From Maribacter sp. (GTDB lineage Bacteria > Bacteroidota > Bacteroidia > Flavobacteriales > Flavobacteriaceae): a stretch of 8,803 nucleotides of DNA. Below, one piece after another: positions 4,771-8,803 of this stretch (position 1 is the first letter of the stretch; each line of letters starts with the position of its first letter). The stretch is from NCBI GenBank assembly GCA_003232155.1, contig QILY01000186.1:1-8803 (forward strand). The letters are read 5' to 3'. The position numbers and the translations under genes were made by a program. The notes under the pieces were generated by a model, which saw only the letters and a program-made list of their open reading frames with translations, did not search any database and had not been told where the DNA came from.

Positions 4771-6222
4771 CTAGTAGTACGTATATCTTCTCACTTTAGC
4801 AATATACTTGGCAAGACGTATCACTTGATGTGAATATCCGTATTCGTTATCATACCATATATATAATACAATATTTTTTCCACTGCTATCAACTATGGTA
4901 GCTTTACTGTCGTAGATAGATGGGGCAGAAGTGCCTATAATATCAGTAGAGACCATTTCTTTGCTCAATGAGTATTTTATCTGTTCTACCAAATCGCCTT
5001 CTAAAGCATATTTTTTCAAGATGGTATTAATGCTATCTATAGATGTTTTACACTCTATTTCTAAATTCAAGATAGCCAATGAACCATTGGGTACAGGTAC
5101 TCTTATAGCATTAGAGGTTAATTTTCCTTTTAAAGCCGGAAGTGCTTTGGCTACAGCTTGACCAGCTCCAGTTTCAGTAATGACCATATTTAAGGCCGCT
5201 GCTCTTCCACGCCGATATTTACTATGCATATTATCTACCAAGTTTTGGTCATTGGTATAGGCATGAATGGTTTCTAAATGTCCTTTTTTGATACCAAGGG
5301 AATCTTCAATAACTTTTAGTATAGGAGTGATTGCATTTGTAGTACAAGATGCAGCAGAGAATATTTTTACTTTATCAGGGTCATGTTCGGTATGATTTAC
5401 GCCATGTACAATATTAGGAACTTCTTTTCCGGGTGCTGTTAATAATACTTTGGAAGCCCCTTTTGATTTTAAATGTCGGCTCAATTCTTTTTTATCTCTG
5501 AAAGCTCCTGAATTATCAATCACCAGTGCATCTGAGATATCATATTTGGTGTAATCAATATCTTCTGGTTTTTGAGCATTGATTACATGAACCGTAGTGC
5601 CATTGATAAGCAATGCATTTTTTTCCACGTCAATATCTACAGTACCCGCGAATTTACCATGAACAGAATCCGTTCGCAATAAATTAGCGCGTTTTTCAAG
5701 AATGTCAGCATTTGATTCCCCTCGTGTTACAATAGCTCGTAAGCGTAACTGGTTTCCTTTACCGGTTTTGGCCATTAGCTCTCGTGCTAATAATCTACCA
5801 ATTCGTCCAAAGCCATATAAAACAACATCTTTCGGAGTTATCTCTTCGCTATCATTCGCATATTGCAGTTTGTTTATCACAAAAGCTTTGGCATTAGTTG
5901 TAAAGTTGTTATCATCTGAATGGTACTCATAGGCCAGTTTACCAATATCTAATTTTGATGGTGGCAATTTCATATCATTTATTGCCCTAAGAATTTCAAC
6001 GGAATCAAAAATCGAAATTGGTTTTTGAACAAATTCACCGGCATATTCATGTAGGTGGATTATATCGCTGACATTTCTATCAATAATTTGATTTTTGAAG
6101 AGTACAACTTCGATTGATTTGTCATACCAAAGATCACTTGCAATCTTTATAAACTCAGTAGTTGCCTTTCTTCTGTCTGCTTGAAAAGCCAACTCTTTTT
6201 CATACAATTTTGTAGAAGCCAT
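4771..6222 (-). CDS. gap: Glyceraldehyde-3-phosphate dehydrogenase, long (N-terminally extended) type
   Basis: It interconverts glyceraldehyde 3-phosphate and 1,3-bisphosphoglycerate in glycolysis or gluconeogenesis. The 483-residue product has an extra, largely helical N-terminal region of about 130 residues, then the Rossmann fold VVLYGFGRIGRLLAREL (133-149), the DSVHGKF block (185-191), the catalytic SAASCTTNAITP with Cys293, the base His320 in HLETIHAYTND, RRGRAAALNMVITETGA, and the C-terminal VLYIWYDNEYGYSHQV. The usual length is about 330-340; the 480-residue type occurs in Bacteroidota and some gammaproteobacteria. At the end of strand beta-2 it has AIVTRGES instead of an AIND-like sequence, so the NAD-selecting Asp is missing; NADP use or mixed use is an inference. 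A minus-strand -7 box TACTTTTG lies at 6262-6255. It is intact. It is separated from htrA by a terminator and followed by the foldback element. Confidence 0.95.
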   Translation of the reverse strand: MASTKLYEKELAFQADRRKATTEFIKIASDLWYDKSIEVVLFKNQIIDRNVSDIIHLHEYAGEFVQKPISIFDSVEILRAINDMKLPPSKLDIGKLAYEYHSDDNNFTTNAKAFVINKLQYANDSEEITPKDVVLYGFGRIGRLLARELMAKTGKGNQLRLRAIVTRGESNADILEKRANLLRTDSVHGKFAGTVDIDVEKNALLINGTTVHVINAQKPEDIDYTKYDISDALVIDNSGAFRDKKELSRHLKSKGASKVLLTAPGKEVPNIVHGVNHTEHDPDKVKIFSAASCTTNAITPILKVIEDSLGIKKGHLETIHAYTNDQNLVDNMHSKYRRGRAAALNMVITETGAGQAVAKALPALKGKLTSNAIRVPVPNGSLAILNLEIECKTSIDSINTILKKYALEGDLVEQIKYSLSKEMVSTDIIGTSAPSIYDSKATIVDSSGKNIVLYIWYDNEYGYSHQVIRLAKYIAKVRRYTYY

Positions 6223-6254
6223 AAAATATGTCTAAGTAGTTTTGTTAGTTGTTG

Positions 6255-6262
6255 CAAAAGTA
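6255..6262 (-). promoter_or_regulatory. Predicted -7 box of gap
   Basis: The minus strand reads TACTTTTG, an exact TAnnTTTG match, 33 bases before the gap start and downstream of the htrA terminator. No clear TTG lies 17-23 bases upstream. Confidence 0.5.
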
Positions 6263-6300
6263 TATATTTCTAACGTTATAGTTATGTTTTATAACAAATA

Positions 6301-6326
6301 AAAAACGCTCCAATTGGAGCGTTTTT
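6301..6326 (-). terminator. Intrinsic terminator of htrA
   Basis: A perfect 26-bp palindrome (AAAAACGCTCC with its complement, AATT at the centre) lies 20 bases after the htrA stop. On the minus strand it ends in a T-rich tail (six T, then ATTTG). Being symmetrical, it could act on both strands, but only htrA transcription runs into it here. Confidence 0.85.
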
Positions 6327-6345
6327 GTACTGCTTTAGCATTTAT

Positions 6346-7746
6346 TTATTGAAAAATAAGCCGTTCTCTTTCACCATCTTCATCAATCATGGTAATGACT
6401 GTTCTTCCATATCTTGAAATTTTACTGAAAAGTGTTCTGGCTTCTTCAATATTACTAATATCATGACCGTCAACTGATAGTAGAACTTTACCTTTTAAAT
6501 CATAATCTCTAAAATTTTCTGGTACAGCGGTAATTTTCACCCCTTTTTTAGTATCGAATTTTTTCATATCCTTTTCAGAGAGGTTTTTAACCGTAAAATC
6601 CATGATAGGTAATTTAACGGTCTGTAGTTTTTTTAAAATCACAGATACTAGCATTTGCTTTCCATTACGATCTATAGTTACCTCAATTTTATCTTTGGGG
6701 CGTTTAGTGGCAAGATAACCGGTCAAATCAGGGTATTTACGAATAATGATATTATCCAATTTCTTAATAATATCGCCTTCTTTTAAATTGGCATCATCAG
6801 CACCGGAATCTTCTTCAATACCTGAGATATAAACGCCTTCAATTTCATCAATGCCTTTTTCAATGGCCTCTTTTGATGAAGTATTTATAAGGGCATTTAT
6901 ACCAAGTAATCCTCTTTGAACATTACCGTATTCCAATAGATCATCAACAACTTTTTTGGCAATATTACTAGGTACGGCAAATGAATAACCCACATACGAA
7001 CCGGTCTGAGAAGTTATGGCGGTGTTAATACCTACTAGGTCTCCGCTTGTATTGACCAATGCACCGCCACTATTGCCAGGGTTCACAGCGGCATCAGTTT
7101 GAATAAAAGATTGATTTATTCTACTTAAACTTCTAGCTTTTGCACTTATAATACCAGCAGTTACCGTAGATGTTAAATTAAACGGATTACCAACGGCAAG
7201 TACCCATTCCCCAATTTTAGTATTGTCAGAATCACCAAATGCCAAATAGGGCAGTTTTTTTTCAGCTTCTATCTTTATTACTGCGATGTCCGAATTTGGG
7301 TCTGCTCCAATCAATTCGGCATCATAGGTTTTATTATTGTTCAAGGTTACCTGTAGCCGGTCTGCTTTGGCAATTACATGGTTGTTGGTTACAATATAAC
7401 CATCTGCGGAAATAATGACACCAGAACCTGTACCTATCTGTGACCGTTGGCTCTTATTATCTGAACCGTAGAAAAAGTCCCATCCACCAGGCGCTTGGCG
7501 ACCTAATGTCACATTTTTTACGTGAACCACGGCATTTATCGTATTTTCAGCAGCTGTAGTGAAATCAATTCCATAGACACTGGCACTTTTTGTAGATGCA
7601 GGGGTATAACTTGTATTAAATGTAGGAACACTTTCATTTTGTGTAACTATAGCATACTTTGTATTTTCGAAAAATAATTTGTAGGCTCCCAATGTAATTG
7701 TTCCTGCAAATAGAGAAACCAATAATAAACTTCCAATTTTCTTCAT
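6346..7746 (-). CDS. HtrA/DegP/DegQ-family periplasmic serine protease
   Basis: An envelope quality-control protease and chaperone of the trypsin fold with PDZ domains. The 466-residue product starts with a signal peptide or signal anchor (KK at 2-3, hydrophobic 5-20). The protease domain is about 60-272 with the catalytic triad His123 (IVTNNHVI), Asp153 (NSDIAVIKI) and Ser226 (GNSGGAL), plus the VGNPFNL and FIQTDAAVNPG segments. A first PDZ domain follows at about 275-372, with the carboxylate-binding loop RGLLGI at 278-283. A shorter, divergent second PDZ-like region (about 380-466) ends the protein. This layout is that of DegP/DegQ enzymes; degP and degQ cannot be told apart here, so no symbol is given. 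It lies divergent to dapF with a 132-base shared upstream region, and a -7 box TAGTTTTG sits at 7783-7776. It is intact. Confidence 0.95.
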   Translation of the reverse strand: MKKIGSLLLVSLFAGTITLGAYKLFFENTKYAIVTQNESVPTFNTSYTPASTKSASVYGIDFTTAAENTINAVVHVKNVTLGRQAPGGWDFFYGSDNKSQRSQIGTGSGVIISADGYIVTNNHVIAKADRLQVTLNNNKTYDAELIGADPNSDIAVIKIEAEKKLPYLAFGDSDNTKIGEWVLAVGNPFNLTSTVTAGIISAKARSLSRINQSFIQTDAAVNPGNSGGALVNTSGDLVGINTAITSQTGSYVGYSFAVPSNIAKKVVDDLLEYGNVQRGLLGINALINTSSKEAIEKGIDEIEGVYISGIEEDSGADDANLKEGDIIKKLDNIIIRKYPDLTGYLATKRPKDKIEVTIDRNGKQMLVSVILKKLQTVKLPIMDFTVKNLSEKDMKKFDTKKGVKITAVPENFRDYDLKGKVLLSVDGHDISNIEEARTLFSKISRYGRTVITMIDEDGERERLIFQ

Positions 7747-7775
7747 GATTTATATCGTATTTTAACATTGATGAT

Positions 7776-7783
7776 CAAAACTA
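7776..7783 (-). promoter_or_regulatory. Predicted -7 box of htrA
   Basis: The minus strand reads TAGTTTTG, an exact TAnnTTTG match, 30 bases before the htrA start. The upstream TTG element is not clear. Confidence 0.5.
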
Positions 7784-7852
7784 CATAATTTCTTTATCTG
7801 TAATATAGGCTTTAACTACTTTTTAACTGCTAATAAACCTTTAATAAAATTA

Positions 7853-7860
7853 TATATTTG
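7853..7860 (+). promoter_or_regulatory. Predicted -7 box of dapF
   Basis: TATATTTG matches TAnnTTTG and lies 18 bases before the dapF ATG at 7879, giving a very short leader. At most a CTG at 7827-7829 stands in for the -33 element, with 23-base spacing. Confidence 0.5.
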
Positions 7861-7878
7861 CAATTGAAACCCTTCTTG

Positions 7879-8659
7879 ATGAAACTTACATTTTACAAAT
7901 ATCAGGGTACAGGTAACGACTTTGTGCTTTGTGCTAATTGACAATCGAAATTTAATTTTTTTAAAGGAAGATACCGAATTAGTTGCTTTTTTATGCGACC
8001 GTAGATTTGGTATTGGCGCTGATGGCCTAATTTTATTAGAGAACCATGCTGAACATGACTTTAATATGGTCTATTACAATTCAGATGGTAATATAAGTAC
8101 CATGTGTGGAAACGGAGGTAGGTGCATGGTCGCTTTTGCCAAACACTTAGGTATTATCACTAATAGTACAACTTTTGATGCGATCGATGGTTTGCACACC
8201 GCAACCATTAATGATGATATGGTAAGCCTACAAATGCAAGATGTTTTTGAGATAAAGACCAGGCCCAATGCTATTTTTATGGACACAGGTTCTCCCCATC
8301 ATATACAGGTAGTTGAAAATTTAGCAGATTTTAATGTCAGCAAAGAAGGAGCGAAATTACGATACGGATTATATGGTGAATCGGGAAGCAATATCAATTT
8401 TGTAGAACAAAAAGAAGAAGGGGTTTTTGCAGTAAGAACCTATGAACGTGGTGTTGAAGACGAAACCTTATCATGTGGTACTGGAGTTACAGCTGTAGCG
8501 TTGGCTATGCATAATTCAGGTATGACTAAAAAAAAAGAGGTTGACATTCTAACAGAAGGTGGCGAATTGAAGGTGAAGTTCAATGAAAATAACGGGTATA
8601 CCAATGTTTTTTTGATAGGCCCAACAAAACAAGTTTTTAAGGGAAAAATCGAATGTTGA
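7879..8659 (+). pseudogene. dapF: Diaminopimelate epimerase, frameshifted by a 7-bp tandem duplication
   Basis: DapF converts LL- to meso-diaminopimelate for lysine and peptidoglycan synthesis by a PLP-independent two-cysteine mechanism. From the ATG at 7879 the frame reads MKLTFYKYQGTGNDFVL, the expected N-terminus with the substrate-binding GTGNDF motif, then C-A-N-stop at 7939. The gene continues in the frame open from 7922 with FVLIDNRN and the rest of the family sequence. Removing one copy of CTTTGTG (7920-7926 / 7927-7933) restores a 257-residue protein, normal for the family. In that numbering the catalytic cysteines are C74 (STMCGNGGRC) and C197 (LSCGTGVTAVAL); FGIGADG (41-47), DTGSPHH (133-139) and YERGVEDET (186-194) are also present. 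A TTG at 7922 could start a 245-residue product, but it would lack the GTGND loop. It overlaps the next gene by 7 bases. The gene identity is secure; the reality of the lesion is not. Confidence 0.93.
7920..7935. repeat. 7-bp tandem duplication (CTTTGTG) inside dapF
   Basis: CTTTGTG at 7920-7926 is repeated exactly at 7927-7933, and the next two bases (CT) continue the period. The second copy adds seven bases and shifts the reading frame by +1. Without it the codons read D-F-V-L-I-D-N-R, as expected for DapF. Confidence 0.9.
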
Positions 8660-8803
8660 ACCTCAAAGGAGAACATATTTATCTAAGGGCTTTAGAATCA
8701 AAAGATTTAGAGTTTTTATATCAATTAGAGAACAATCCTGATATTTGGGAAGTAAGTGGTACCACAACACCTTATTCTAAATATGTTTTACAGCAATACT
8801 TAG
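8653..8803 (+). CDS. GNAT-family (RimJ/RimL-like) acetyltransferase, N-terminal part
   Basis: The ATG at 8653 overlaps the dapF stop (7 bases shared), and 50 codons are visible before the window ends. The start LKGEHIYLRALESKDLEFLY, followed by NNPDIWEVSG, is the N-terminal pattern of the RimJ/RimL-type GNATs (L-R-x-L-x-x-x-D near the beginning). The acetyl-CoA motif lies beyond the edge and cannot be checked. The overlap suggests translational coupling with dapF. The substrate is unknown. Confidence 0.8.
   Translation, partial: MLNLKGEHIYLRALESKDLEFLYQLENNPDIWEVSGTTTPYSKYVLQQYL

Noticed and set aside
7922..7924. TTG as the true start of dapF
   Set aside because: The ATG at 7879 encodes the conserved MKLTFYKYQGTGNDF start, including the substrate-binding loop. 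A TTG start would drop it, and the duplication explains the shift fully.

Overview
The window looks like a chromosomal housekeeping segment from a marine-type member of the Flavobacteriaceae (Bacteroidota). The evidence is AT-rich DNA, starts with A-rich leaders and no Shine-Dalgarno sequence, promoter -7 boxes of the Bacteroidota type TAnnTTTG, and the gene content and order: monomeric icd, rplS, trmD, a small GNAT, a signal-peptide/coiled-coil membrane protein, long-type gap and htrA on the minus strand, divergent from dapF and a second GNAT on the plus strand. I recall this order as typical of the family; no search was run.

Layout. Positions 1-1236 (-) hold the N-terminal part of a monomeric NADP-dependent isocitrate dehydrogenase, broken by a frameshift near 350-366 and running off the left edge. 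Positions 1237-1928 are gene-free but carry two strong, apparently bidirectional terminators and several repeats. Then come rplS (1929-2279), trmD (2417-3094) and a GNAT acetyltransferase (3106-3549), all minus. GNAT and trmD look co-transcribed; rplS has its own good promoter and a possible leader hairpin. A 208-residue envelope protein (3840-4466) follows, ended by a terminator. Positions 4467-4770 hold two back-to-back foldback structures, the larger a 155-bp MITE-like inverted repeat abutting the 3' end of the long GAPDH gene (4771-6222). A perfect-palindrome terminator separates gap from an htrA/degQ-type protease (6346-7746). Across a 132-bp divergent promoter region lies dapF (7879-8659), interrupted after 14 codons by an exact 7-bp tandem duplication. 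It overlaps by 7 bp the start of a RimJ/RimL-like GNAT that runs off the right edge.

Functionally the genes are central metabolism (icd, gap), translation and tRNA modification (rplS, trmD), envelope proteolysis (htrA) and lysine/peptidoglycan precursor synthesis (dapF). I see no defence, secretion, biosynthetic or phage system. The points worth checking are the two frame-breaking lesions in housekeeping genes (real decay, slippage mutations or sequence error), the foldback element next to gap, the terminator-bounded gene-free interval at 1389-1858, and the possible rplS leader.
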